From Brachionus plicatilis (lineage: Eukaryota; Rotifera; Eurotatoria; Ploima; Brachionidae), in NCBI GenBank assembly GCA_010279815.1, contig QEOQ01000359.1, forward strand, positions 823,561 through 887,560: DNA of 64,000 nucleotides, written 5' to 3'. Each line of letters starts with the position of its first letter. The first letter of the stretch is position 1. This document shows, one piece after another, positions 35,800 to 47,278 of this stretch. The position numbers were made by a program, and so were the translations under genes. The notes under the pieces are model-generated. The model had not been told where the DNA came from and ran no database searches. It saw only the letters and a program-made list of their open reading frames with translations.

Positions 35800-36575
35800 G
35801 GGTAATCGATATTAATATAAAAAATAAAAACCCTAAAAAATATTTTATAAGGCCTAAGAAAAGACTAAAATTTTAATAATTTACTATTTTTATTACAATT
35901 AATTTAATAATTTCCATAAATTTTAAAATAAAATATATAATTTAAAATATGAAATAAATGGAGAATTTGTAAAAAGTGTGATTGACAATGGATACTTTAT
36001 AAAATTTAAGGCAAATAATTTTTACCTATGTTATTTTGATGTATAAGAAAAAACAAAAATACTGAAGTTAGGAATATTTTATTTATTGATATTTAATAAA
36101 ATGAAAAAAGAAAATATTGTAAACTGATGCAAAAATAAAACAAAAAATGTTTTTTTATACAAAAATAATTAATACTTATATTTTTTTTATTTTTTGATCT
36201 AGAAGGTCTAACGCGTTTTCTTTTTGCTACCAACTGACTCACTGTTTCTTTCTTCTTCTACTCGTATTTTTTTTTGTAACAGGCTACTCATTGACTATTG
36301 ACTCAGAATCAGACTCTTCACCGCTGCTAATACCGATGTAAAATAAAAAAGAAAAGCATAATCTTCTTGTTTCTCGTTTAGAAAGTATTTGTAAAAAGTG
36401 TGATTGCCCATCGATAATATATAAGGACTAGGAAAAAACTAATTTTAAATTTTGCTTTTTTTATTACAATTAATTTAATAATTTCAATAAATTTGAACAT
36501 AAAATATATGATTTAAAATATGAAATAAATGAGAGTATTTGTATAAAGTGTGATTGACAATGAGCATAAATAATA
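35800..36575. repeat. Degenerate direct repeats of about 150-170 bp
   Basis: A block with ACTATTTTTATTACAATTAATTTAATAATTTC and, about 80 bp on, GTGTGATTGACAATG is seen at about 35850-36000 and 36420-36570; a third copy lies at about 38185-38310, beyond the MULE-like element. A shorter piece (AAAAAGTGTGATTG) is at 36391. The MULE-like element appears to have entered this array. Confidence 0.5.
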
Positions 36576-36844
36576 TCTATCCACAAATCCAGTAAAAATC
36601 TTCACTAATTTAGTAAAAAAAATAACAAAATCAATAAACAATTAACTAATTCAGTTTATAATATTTATTTCAGAAAAAGAACACAAAAAATAAAAAAATA
36701 TAACAAAAAAAGATGAAAAAACACTAATTCAATTAAATCATAACTTTATTTTAATTTTATTCACTAATTAAGTGACAATAAAATTACCTTTTTTTTAATA
36801 TTTTTGCTCATTTAAGCATTTTAACTCGACAACAAAATTATTTT

Positions 36845-37135
36845 TGTAACCACATAATAGGTTGTGCTTATAGATTGAAATTAATGAATTTTGATAAGAT
36901 AGGTCTGGGTATTCCTTTAAGCAACAAGCGCAAAAGAGGAGCTCCTATCAAAACAAAATCTGCACTCGAATTTTAACTATCTGAGTTAGTTTCAAACAAA
37001 GAAATTGGTATTGTATCACTCGAAGAAGATGACGAAGAAGATGATGTTGTCGAAACGACGAGCAAGAGAGCAATTATGGAGAAAACAAACGAAATCAAAA
37101 ACTCAAGCATTCAAATAAGCGTAGAGTATAATTTT
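36845..37135 (+). pseudogene. MULE transposase C-terminus (SWIM finger)
   Basis: CNHIIGCAYRLKL is the second half of a SWIM zinc finger (C-x-H). It is followed by GIPLSNKRKRGAPIKTKSAL, the basic KRGRPKK-like block that follows SWIM in MULE transposases. An in-frame TAA at 36974 breaks it; the frame continues with an acidic stretch (EEDDEEDD). The catalytic domain is missing. Confidence 0.7.
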
Positions 37136-37851
37136 GTCACGATAGTTTTGTCATACTTTTTAAAAATATAATTTTGTAACGAAATGTAACTTTGAAAAAA
37201 AAAGCACATATTAAAAATATAATTTTGTAACGATTCATCATAATGCTCTCAACATCCCAATAAACCAATTATGGATTATAAAATTGAATATTTCGAAAAT
37301 AATCAGTTTAATCGAGATGTAAAAGAAAGAACTAATCTCATCCATGATGCTCATGACTTATATTTAAATACTTATTTGTATAAGCGTCATAAGTAAGGGG
37401 TGTTTATTCCATTTTTGTAAGTCATTAATGAAAAAAGTAAGTGACCTTGGTCATTTGAAAGTATACTTAACTCAATGCCTGAAATAGACAAAGTCAGTTA
37501 GTTCATGGACTACCTTGTTAATACAAATTTTGAGGGTAGTCTCAATTTACATGAAGTATGTCTCAAAGCGTTTTGACTTTGCTTAATTGTCCAAGAAGAA
37601 AATTCAAAGTTCTCAGTCGTTAGATAAATCGTTGTCAGGTGTATCGGAGGATGAAGGAGAAGATGAGTTTTATAGCGGTGGAGAGAATTAAGACTAAAAT
37701 TTTAATTAATTATTTATTTGTTTTTCATTACAACTATTTAACCAATAAAAGTATAATTTCGTTACGAATCTTTTTTTTTGTTATAAAAACCATCAATTAA
37801 AAAATCTAATTTTGGTACAGTTAATTTTTCCGTGTCGTGACAAAACTATAC
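37126..37851. mobile_element. Possible nested element, GTATAATTTTGTCACGA ends
   Basis: GTATAATTTTGTCACGATAG at the left and its near complement CGTGACAAAACTATAC at the right (37836-37851) bracket 726 bp inside the MULE-like element. Two remnants are inside: a 42-codon frame at about 37273-37397 and an acidic tail (SEDEGEDEFYSGG) ending near 37691. Family unknown; a Tc1/mariner-like origin is possible from the TA-containing ends. Confidence 0.4.
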
Positions 37852-38715
37852 AGATTCCAAATAAGTTGTGAGAAGTGTAATGCAAAAATGTTAAAAAAAA
37901 AAGGTTTTTATTGTCCAAATGGTTGCATAAAAAAAAGGTAATTTTTTTGTTACTTAATTAGTGAATAAAATTAAAATAAAGTTATGATTTAATTGAATTA
38001 GTGTTTTTTTATCTTTTTTTGTTATATTTTTTTATTTTTTGTGTTCTTTTTCTGAAATAAATATTATAAACTGAATTAGTTAATTGTTTATTGATTTTGT
38101 TATTTTTTTACTAAATTAGTGAAGATTTTTACTGGATTTGTGATTTTTTTTTCTAAATTTGTGGTGACGTTTACTGACGTCAATTGACAATGGATACTTT
38201 ATAAAGTTTAAGAAAAGACTAAAATTTAATAAAATTAACTATTTTTATTCAATTAATTTAATAATTTCGAAAAAAAATCGTACACAAAATATATGACTTA
38301 TTTTTTATTTTTCATGCTTTTGCTGCTTCTAGTGCTAAAGAATATAAAAACCCTAAAAAATCTCACCGTTAATATATTTCTGCATACAAGACATTTTACA
38401 TGTCGCCACCACAAACTAAAAATCCATTGCATTTCTCAAGCTAATTTAAAGCATACACACTCGCCATGACAATTCGCCATACTCTGCACTCAATTTTCTA
38501 GAAACGTATTATTCGTGCAAAAAAAAAATTTTCAATTAAAATGAAATTTTATGACTATAATGTCTCACTGAAACCTAATTCCAAGCCAAAAAAAAAATCA
38601 AAAAAAAAAATTCTTCACTTCATTCTAAAACGCCATCTAACCTCTCTTTGTTCATTTAAGACCTCAATTGACTGACCAACTCCTCTAGATCAGCCAAACA
38701 AACCACCACAACAAA

Positions 38716-41700
38716 ATGAGCTTTTACGGCTACCCGAACACAGGCGCATTCAAGTAAACTAAAGACTAGCAGCCACCGGCAGCCTTCATTTACCTCTAAC
38801 CTTAATTTAAGTGCCAACTACCAGCAAGCGTACGCTGCCGCCTACAACCAGTACCAAGCGGCCTACAACGCTGCCACATTCAACCCGCTCAACCAGGCGC
38901 AGCCAAGCGCTCAGAGCCAAGCAGGGCCGGCCCCGGGCGGAGTGTCCATATCGCAGCCGGCCCAGAAGTACGACTACCAGCAGCAGGCGGCCGCGGCAGC
39001 CAACAAAGCGGCCATGAACGCAACTGCCGCATTCTACGCCCAAGCCTACAACTACAACAAGGCCCAGCCGGGCGCCAAATGGAACCAGACAATGGCGGGC
39101 GCAGTGCCCCCTCTCACCACCACCCCCGGGCAGCTCACTCCGCCGGGACAAAAAAAAAACAAATTTAAGCCGAGGCCCGGCGCTCAAGTTCAAATGTTCT
39201 ACTGTGAAACGTGCAAGATAAGCTGTGCCGGCCCTCAGACTTACAAAGAGCATCTGGAGGGACAGAAGCACAAGAAAAAAGAGGCCGTGCTCAAGGCAAA
39301 CGAGAAAAAGGTGGAGGCGAGCGCTGAAAGTCACAAGGCCTTCAACCGCTTCAAAAATCAAAACATCATTCAGTGTCCGTTGTGCGAGGTGGCGTGCACT
39401 GGCCGGGACGCGTATGCTGCTCACATCCGCGGCTCCAAGCACCAAAAGACGCTCAAACTGCACCAAAAGCTGGGCAAGCCGATCCCGGCCGACTTGGTGG
39501 TGGCGCAGGGCAGCGTGCATGCGAAGAGTGCGGCTGCGGTGCCCGCGCCTAGCAAGCCGGGCACTGTGGTGATCACGGCGCCGCCCAAGGTAAGCGTGCC
39601 GCCGGCCGAGACCGGGCCCAATTTGGCCCAGTTGAACACCACTTTGGACGCGGCGCCTGCCAATCCGTTCGCCGACCAGGCCGAAGAAGAGAATGACACT
39701 TCTAACCATGAGCCGATCGGACGCGAGTACATCGAGACGCGAATGGAAGGAAAAATATTGACGTTCTATTGCAAGCTGTGTGATTGTAAGTTTAATGATC
39801 CCAATGCCAAGGACATGCACACCAAGGGCAGGAGACACAGGCTGGCGTACAAGAAAAAAGTTGATCCTAGTTTGGTTGTTGATTTGAAGGGTCCGATGGC
39901 TAAAATGGTCAAGAATGGACGTTTGCCTAAAAGCAAGCCCCATGAGTTGAGCGCCACTAATGAGTCCAAGCCTCCCTTGCTAAGTGAACCTAGTGCACAA
40001 GGACAAAATATTCAATCGCTTATGGCACAAAATATAAAGTAAGTTTTTTTTTCTAAATTTTTTTCTTATTTTATTCTCTCATTTTTTTTTTCATTTTTTT
40101 TCTAAATTTTTTCTCTAAATTTTTTTTCTAAATTTTTTTCTCTCATTTATTTTTAAATTTTTTTCTTATTTTTTTCTTATTTTATTCTCTCATTTTTTTT
40201 TTCATTTTTTTTCTAAATTTTTTTCTCTCATTTATTTTTAAATTTTTTTCTTATTTTTTTCTTATTTTATTCTCTCATTTTTTTTTTCATTTTTTTTCTA
40301 AATTTTTTTCTCTCATTTATTTTTAAATTTTTTTCTTATTTTTTTCTTATTTTATTCTCTCATTTTTTTTTTCATTTTTTTTCTAAATTTTTTTCTCTCA
40401 TTTATCTTTAAATTTTTTTCTTATTTATTTCTTATTTTATTCTCTCATTTTTTTTTTCATTTTTTTTCCAAATTTTTTTCTATTTCTTTCCTTCTAATTT
40501 TTAAAAAAATTTTTTCTCTTATTTCTTACCTTCTAAATTTTTTTTCTAATTATTATCTATCTCTGATTTTTTTCATTAACTTTGACCATTTTAAACATTA
40601 CACGATGAAAAAATCGATGATGAATCAATTCACAGAAAAATAAATTGATAGAAAATTAACAAAATAAAACAAAACTCATAGAAATATTTTTCATTGAAAT
40701 GTGCTCATAGAATTTTTTTTATTGAAATTATGCTTTAAACTTTAATTTAAAATTTTTATTAATTTTAATTTTTTTTTAAGAACAAACTTTAAATTTATTT
40801 GCGTTTAGTTAAGTACTTTTGAATTTTTTTCAATCAAAATTTACGTTTTTATAGATTAAATGTTTTTTTTAATTTATTGTGAGTGAAAAATAACGAGAGA
40901 TTATTATTCGGAAAAAAAATGATAATTTTTTTAAGAATATTTTTCTATATTTTATCTCTTTAAAAAAAATTCTATGAAAAAAACTGTATGAAATAATTAT
41001 TCTACGAAAAAAAACCTATGAATTGATCACACCACTATGAGCGCTGAAATTTTTTCTACTAAAAAATAAGCTAAATATTTTTGGCTTATCACGTGATCTC
41101 ATGTATAATTAGATGACAAGCATTTTTATGGTCTAAAATTTTTGGAATTTTGGATTTCAAATGCAAATGGAACAAAAATTATTCATTTTTGATACATTGA
41201 AATTAAAGTTTAAAAAAAATAATGCACCATAGTGCCTCATACTTTGTTGCACTTTTTTTGCCATAAATAAAATTTTTATTATCTTTATTTTTTAAGAAAT
41301 TAAATCAAAAATCTATTTAAATCTTATTTATTCTTTATTTTTGGTCTTTTTTTACATGAGAAAAAATATTTTAGGTATAAAAGGTGCAACAAAGAACGTA
41401 GCAGTATTTTTTCTAAAATTTTTTATTAATTTTTATTTATCTAAAATTGAAGAATTTTTAATTTGAAATTCACAATACCAATTTTTTTCTATTTGAGTTT
41501 TTTAGTGTCTGCTGTGTATTGTGATAAATCGGGTAAAATTTAAAGCATCTATATCCATAAAGTCAGGTTTAGGGATCCCGTTGTGTTATAGATAGGAGAA
41601 CTTTAATTTAAATTTAAGGCCCATAATTTTTCTTACTGCTTATGCTAATTAACTAATTTTAATAAAAAAAATCTACCCCATTAAAGTTAAGTCTATTTTT

Positions 41701-44700
41701 AAATAAAGATAAAAAATAATTTCTTATACTCTTGAATTGTGTTTACAACAAAAATATATCTCCTTTTAGCCATTGCCATGTTGCAAATAATTTACTTATT
41801 TTAAATTTTTGATAGGATTATATCTGATATTTTTTTAATTTTTTTTATTTTTTTAACCTTTATTTATTTGTTTATTATTAAGGAGCTAAAGTGGTTTCAA
41901 ATTAAAAAAAAGAAAACATTAAATTAAAAATAATATCAAAGTGAATAGGGTTAAAAGTAAGATAGAATAAAAAAAAAATTTACTTTTTTTATTTTAAGAA
42001 ATTTTAATTGAGATGTATTTTTATTAATTAATTTTTGATTAGTTTTTGTATAAATTTATTTGGCCGCGATTATGACTGCATGAAACTGCATGAAATGTTA
42101 ACGCATGGCGGTGAACTGCAATATTAATTTTGATTTATTTTTTTAAAGTCAAGTCATGACTCAGATTAAATTTTACTTATTTTAAATTTAACCTTTTCCT
42201 TTAAAACAAGTCTGACTCATCTAATTAAAGGAATAGTTTGCCATTAATTGGCTTGCAATTTCTTTTACTTGAGGTAATACAGCAAAAGTATCAATCAAAA
42301 GATGAAAAAGTGAAATTTTTTATTAAATATTTTAATCAAACAAATATTCAAGTACTAACTGAACAGAAAAACAATAATTTTTAAATTTAAATTTAAAGAA
42401 AAACCAGCTAAATTAATTAAAATTCAAATAACTTATCAATCGAATATAAAGAATTTAATGCTGAAAATATTTTTTTTTAATCAGGACAAAATTTACTGAA
42501 TGCTAAAATTTTTTCTGATCGTGGTATTAATAGATTAAAAGTTAAAAAAAATAATAAATAAAATATTCATATTAATTTAATAAAAAAGGTGTAAATTATT
42601 AAAAAATAATATCTGCTTCATGACCAAACACCAACATATCTAATGTTGATCAAATGAGTAAATTTTTTGTCCTTCAAATTGCTAAAAAAATTGTTACAAA
42701 ATGTCACACATTAAAAAATAAACATTACATATGCTTAACACTACATAAAATTTCATTGATACAGAATTTAATTCTCCTGATTATAACAATTTATTTTTGG
42801 TTAGTTAAAATTCTCGCTAAGAACAAAAAATACCAAACTAAACCTTAAGTAAATTTTTTTGGTAAATTTTTCATCACAGAAAAAACTTACTTTTTAGAGC
42901 TAAAAATCTTTGATTTAAGCTTTATATTGTCAATCAAAAATGGTACCAAATTAAAGCTAAGGAACATTGTTTTCTAAATCTTTTTTACAAATTGAAAAAA
43001 AATTAAGTATTTACAAAGTTTCAGGTTTTATAGTTTTCGGGTTTGTAAAAAGATTTAGAAAACATAGTTCCTCAGCTTTATTTATGAATCAATTTTACAT
43101 TACATAAACTTTAATTCAAAATTTAACTTATTTAAAATTTAGTTCCCCTGATTAAAGCAATTTGCATTTTTGCTTTTATTTTGGTTAGTAAAAATTCTCG
43201 CTAAGAACAAAAAATACCAAACTAAACCTTTAGTAAATTTTTTTTTTTTAATTTTTCATCACCTTAATACTAGTTAGAAAAAAAAAAAATCTTCTTAAAA
43301 ACTTTGATTTTAAGCTTTTTATTGAACATTTTGAAAAAAAGAGAGATTAAAATAAATATTTATTCATACAAAAAAAATATTTAATTAAATTTAAATTTTA
43401 ACCAGACCTGTTTCGCATATTGGCATGAACAGATACAGCTACAATCCAATGCAGCAGCAGTATCAGCAAACCAAAGGCGAATCGTTTGACGACAGACACG
43501 TCATTTTCAAACACAATTTAATCTATCCAAGTCAAGACGAGGTAGACAGAAAAAAAAAAAATTTCCATTATCATCATTAACTTTTTATTAATAAATTTAG
43601 ATAAATGCAATACAAGAAATAGTAACCAGTACCGAAAAAGCTTTGAAGCTAGTTTCGGACCAAATATCTCAAGAGTTTGTATTTGGAAAATTTTCAACTT
43701 TAAAATTTTTTAAAAATTTATATTTTAGAGACGCGCCATTAAAAACTGAGCCGAGTGATAAAACAAATCCAGAGCCGAATCAGCCATCGACCACTGAACA
43801 GAGTCCAGAGGCTGCCAAGGCCGCCGAAGAGACCCGGTCCCTCAAAGGGGTCATGAGAGTTGGTCTGCTGGCCAAAGGACTTCTTTTAAAAAGTGACACT
43901 GATGTAAAATTAATTGTCATATGCGCCAATAAGCCGACCAAGGCTCTGCTAGAAAGGGTGCATAAAATTCTCTTGCTAAAAATTGAGATAGTCTCGCCAG
44001 AGATTAAATACTCTGTCATACTTGACAAAGAAGCTGAGACTATTCTAATAGTTCGTTTAACATTTAACGAAGTTCAGCCACTGATCACTTGCAGAGTTCT
44101 TCTCACATCACCTCAAGTAAGAGGTAAGTTGAAAAATTTTCGCTATTTTTAGCTTTTTTTTGGTCATTTTTTTTAACAATATGAATTTTGTAAAGAGCAA
44201 TTAAGTCTAAATGAGCCAGAAAACAATGATTTATTGGAAAAACAAAAGTGTTTGGATTCATTGGCTGATTTACGCCACGCTAAATGGTTCCAGGTTCGAC
44301 TTTACTTCTTAATTCGCGTTTTAGATCGATTGGCATTTATCAGTGATTTTTGACTTCAGAAAAAAANNNNNNNNNNNNNNNNNNNNNNNNNNNNAAAAAG
44401 TTGAACTTAGAACAAAAAAAACATAAAGGAACAAAAAATTCATATTTTTAAAATTTAAGCAAAATCTTATGAAAACGTGGCGCGTTTTCACGAGATTAAA
44501 GATTAGAAATAGTCTAGTTTCTAATTTTGGCATCGGGATCTTTGGTCCAAAAAGACTACAGGTCGTGACACGCTTTTGTCTTGATGAACCGAATCAGTGG
44601 TTTAGAGTCCAAGCTTTATTTTATGACGCCATTAAATCACTGATAATTGGACAATCGTTCCAAACGAGCATCCTAATTAATTTAAACTTGATTAAAATTT

Positions 44701-45462
44701 AGGCCAGAGCTGGTCAAGTGCCCAGTTGCGTGGTCACCATTCGTATAATGCGAGATTTTTGCCGCCGCAATCCCTCATGGTCATGCCTGAGTCAATGGGT
44801 GAGAAATTAAAGAGTTAAATAAAAAATTTAAAATAATTTTTTTTTTATTAAAATTCAAAGGCTCTTGAGCTCCTGGTTGAAAGAAGTCTGAGCAGTGCCA
44901 ATCAAAACATGTCACCTGGCGAAGCTTTCAGACGCGTTCTTGAGTGCGTCTCCGCTGGCATCCTAATGCCAAGTAATTATGATCGGAGCAACAAAAAAAA
45001 AGAGAATGTTTTTTTAAAAAAATTAAAAATTTCAGATGAGACTGGAATTGTGGATCCATGCGAAAAAGAAACTGTGGATGTGACAGAAAATTTGACAAGC
45101 CAACAAAGGGAAGAATTGACTGCTAGTGCTCATGTAAATTCTCTAGTTTTTTTGATTGTGAAGATAATTTTTTTTTTTCTGGTGTTAAGATGGCATTGAG
45201 ATTGATGGCTTTCAAGCAGATTTACAAAGTGCTGGGAATAGAGCTGATCAGTCAGCCTTTGCATAGAAGAGTGCCTATGAAGAGACAGCATGACAACGAG
45301 GCCGAGGAAGCAAGTAAGCTAGATGTAACTTTAAAATTCAAAGCAAAGCTAATATTTTATTTAGCTGAGGAAAAAAAGGAAAAAAAGGATGACGAAAAAG
45401 AAAATGTTGAAAATTCCACAGAGACTAATACGAAAAATGTTCAAAATAGTCAAAAAGCTTAA
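38716..45462 (+). CDS. ZFR: ZFR, zinc finger RNA-binding protein with DZF domain (11 exons)
   Basis: Exons: 38716-38753, 38812-40038, 43406-43541, 43601-43674, 43729-44123, 44196-44293, 44703-44798, 44861-44972, 45036-45133, 45190-45313, 45365-45462; 2496 nt, 831 aa, phases consistent. The N-terminus [12 protein letters not shown] is rich in Ala/Gln/Tyr/Asn. Three U1-type C2H2 fingers lie at about residues 142-166 ([10 protein letters not shown]), 199-224 (QCPLCEVAC) and 331-355 ([10 protein letters not shown]). The DZF domain (nucleotidyltransferase-like, about 460-770) shows [45 protein letters not shown] and DPCEKE. The tail is Lys/Glu-rich. ZFR binds double-stranded RNA and dimerises with ILF2 through DZF, affecting splicing and editing. 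The donor after residue-coding GA at 43674 is GTTTGT, unusual but it alone keeps frame. A 28-base assembly gap lies in intron 6. Exon 2 is strongly GC-rich up to about 39750. The 45314-45364 intron (51 nt) stays open if retained. Confidence 0.93.
40065..40480 (+). repeat. T-rich minisatellite, 85-bp unit
   Basis: CTTATTTTATTCTCTCA recurs at 40065, 40176, 40261, 40346 and 40431, so the last four starts are spaced exactly 85 bp. The unit is nearly pure pyrimidine (T and C) with scattered AAA. It starts 26 bp after the donor of ZFR exon 2. Confidence 0.85.
40600..41040. repeat. Dispersed ATAGAA/TTCTATGA repeat
   Basis: Units such as AAACTCATAGAAATATTTTTCATTGAAATG and CTATGAATTGAT occur here and, inverted, at 57045-57215 and in part at 47590-47680. 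Its ends (GATGAATCAATTCA and CTATGAATTGATCAC) are roughly complementary, so it may be another foldback. It is in ZFR intron 2. Confidence 0.45.
42795..43330. repeat. Direct repeat pair in ZFR intron 2
   Basis: TTTTGGTTAGT..AAATTCTCGCTAAGAACAAAAAATACC and about 100 further bases occur at 42795-42930 and again at 43180-43325. Between them, TTTCTAAATCTTTTTTACAAA (about 42971) is inverted at about 43043. This is a local duplication just upstream of exon 3. Confidence 0.6.
44367..44394. other. Assembly gap (28 N)
   Basis: A run of N lies within ZFR intron 6 (44294-44702). No exon is missing, since the reading frame joins correctly across it. Confidence 0.99.
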
Positions 45463-45798
45463 ACTCATTACTCTTTGTATTAATATTGATTGTTGTTTTT
45501 TCGTTCATTTAATCTTTTTTTAAATTAATAAAAAATTAAATTTTATGTCTTAATTATTTGCGGTCATTTAAAGAGCTTTGTTTGATCGATTCCTAATCAA
45601 TTGGTTTAAGTTGATCGCACACGAAATGGTTCCGAGAATGAGCTTTTTCTTGTACTTTAGAATAAATTTGTAAATTAGTTACGAAGTAATTTTTTTTTCA
45701 ATAAATAAAAATTTTCAAAAATTTAATTTAAATTTTATTCAAATAGTGTCATTGCAAAATGAATTTATTAAGTTAAAGGGTTATTTTAAATACTATTA

Positions 45799-46699
45799 GG
45801 TTGTTTAATAAGTTTTTTCGTCGATTTTTAAATGAAAAAATAATATTAAACTTTTTTATGCAATGTTGTACATCATTTGAAAGAGCAACTCTTGTTCTTT
45901 CAAATGATAGATAAGATTGTATGTTTGCTTTTTAAATTTCTTAATAATTAACTAAATAAAAATGTACGACAAAAAAATGCATATCCGCCATTGCATGTTA
46001 TTCAAGTTTAACGAAGGAAAAAATGCGACAGTGGCTAACAAATCGATTTGTTTGGTATATGTGGATCTACTTCGATAACTAGGTCAACAAAAAACAATGG
46101 GTCGACCCTGATCAAGAGCCATTACCTACTCCGAAACGAGAAATTCATGGTAAAGAGGTCATGCTTTGTGTTTGGTGGGATCAGAAGGGTATAATCTATT
46201 ATGAGCTACTGCAACCCAAACAAACGATAACCGCAGACCTTTATTCACAACAATTGATACGTTTGAGTCACGCTTTGGAAACAAAACGGCCACACATAGC
46301 TAACGGAGAGCGAAAAGTGATTCTTTTACATGACAACGCTAGGCCACATGTTGCAAAAACGACTCGGAACACGATAGAGAATCTAGGCTGGGAAGTCTTA
46401 TCTCACCCAGCTTATTCACCAGACTTAGCTCCTTCAGATTACCATTTGTTCAGATCCATGCAGCACTTCCTCAGTGAAAAAAGTTACTCAGACTTGGAGG
46501 AAATCAAAAAAGACATCAGTCAATATTTCACCTCAAAACCAGCCAGCTTCTACGAGCGAGGGATCAAAATGCTGCCAGAAAGATGGGAGATGTGTATTTC
46601 TAGCGAAGGAAATTATTTTACTGACTAATTATATTTTATATTAGTTTTTATAAATAATAAAGTCTAGAAAAAAACGAAAAAACTTATTAAACAACCTAA
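45799..46699 (+). mobile_element. Internally deleted mariner element
   Basis: Inverted ends TTAGGTTGTTTAATAAG (45796) and CTTATTAAACAACCTAA (46683-46699) bracket about 0.9 kb. A remnant of the transposase N-terminus (MHIRHCMLFKFNEG.., from 45961) is followed after a large deletion by the catalytic part at 46100-46628. All three Asp of the DD34D triad survive: VWWDQKG, LLHDNARPH and YSPDLAPSDYHLF. The frame after 46100 is open to the stop at 46628. The paired, helix-turn-helix half is missing, so the element is not autonomous. TA next to the ends is plausible but the right flank is unclear. Confidence 0.85.
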
Positions 46700-46704
46700 A
46701 ACAA

Positions 46705-47278
46705 AAAGGACCGAAGGCAGTCATTTGGACTGCTCCTTTTTAAATGCTTTTTTTCCATGAACTAATGAACTTTTTTTTATGTTCAGATAATCAAATTAAA
46801 AAGGAGAAAAAATTTATTATTATTAATTTAAAATTTATTTCATTACGATCAAAAAAAATATGATAATTAAATAAAAAAGAAGAAGAGTTAAAATAAATCG
46901 TGTTTTTTTTTTAATTTTTTTCACATATGAGACAAATAATAGTCTTTTCTGATGTACAAAAAAAATTTTCAAAAAGCAAAAAATCTTTAAGCTTAGTTTT
47001 TTTTTGGAGACAAGATTTATCCAAGTTAACTTAAAAAAAAAATTTCTTATATTTTGGCTTAAGAATGAAAAGCGGTCCGGTCCGGTCCTTTTAAGTATAG
47101 ACACTTTTATTTTCTTAACAGAGAAAATTTATGAATCAAGAGTATGCTAATTTTAAAGCTTGTAAAAAACTAAGCCTGCCCCTATAAATTTGCCAGGAAA
47201 AAAAAAATTAGTGAAGAAAAAATTCAAAAATGTAACAAAAAACGGTCATTTTGACCGCCCGGTCCTTTTAGTGTTAAA
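46705..47278. mobile_element. AAAAGGACCG element with subterminal hairpins
   Basis: The left end AAAAGGACCG is followed by a hairpin (GCAGTC..GGACTGC). The right end is the complement CGGTCCTTTT, preceded by a hairpin (GGTCATTTTGACC). Another GGTCCGGTCCGGTCC run is at 47073-47090. The right border reads CCTTTTAGTG then TTAA. Short inverted ends with inner hairpins and TTAA recall piggyBac-type MITEs. It abuts the mariner right end. The 89-codon frame inside on the - strand is not a gene. Confidence 0.5.

Larger units (their letters stand above)
36591..38143. mobile_element. MULE-like element with long inverted repeats
   Basis: Inverted repeats of about 210 bp bound the element: the left arm (CACAAATCCAGTAAAAATC.. 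to about 36799) is the near-perfect complement of the right arm (about 37932-38143). Long arms of this type are usual for Mutator-like elements. Inside, 36845-37135 (+) encodes the end of a MULE transposase. The exact tip and target duplication are not clear (a second AAATTTGTGG at about 38154 confuses the right edge). A second element may be nested at 37126-37851. Confidence 0.72.

Noticed and set aside
38807..39943. 378-codon ORF antisense to ZFR exon 2, and other overlapping frames
   Set aside because: The sense frame has three clear zinc fingers and correct splice joins. GC-rich DNA makes long open antisense frames by chance.
44321..44533. ORF running across the N gap
   Set aside because: It depends on unknown bases and lies in a ZFR intron with no coding features.
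46835..47104. 89-codon ORF on the - strand
   Set aside because: Lys/Phe-rich AT-driven frame inside the GGACC element; no domain.
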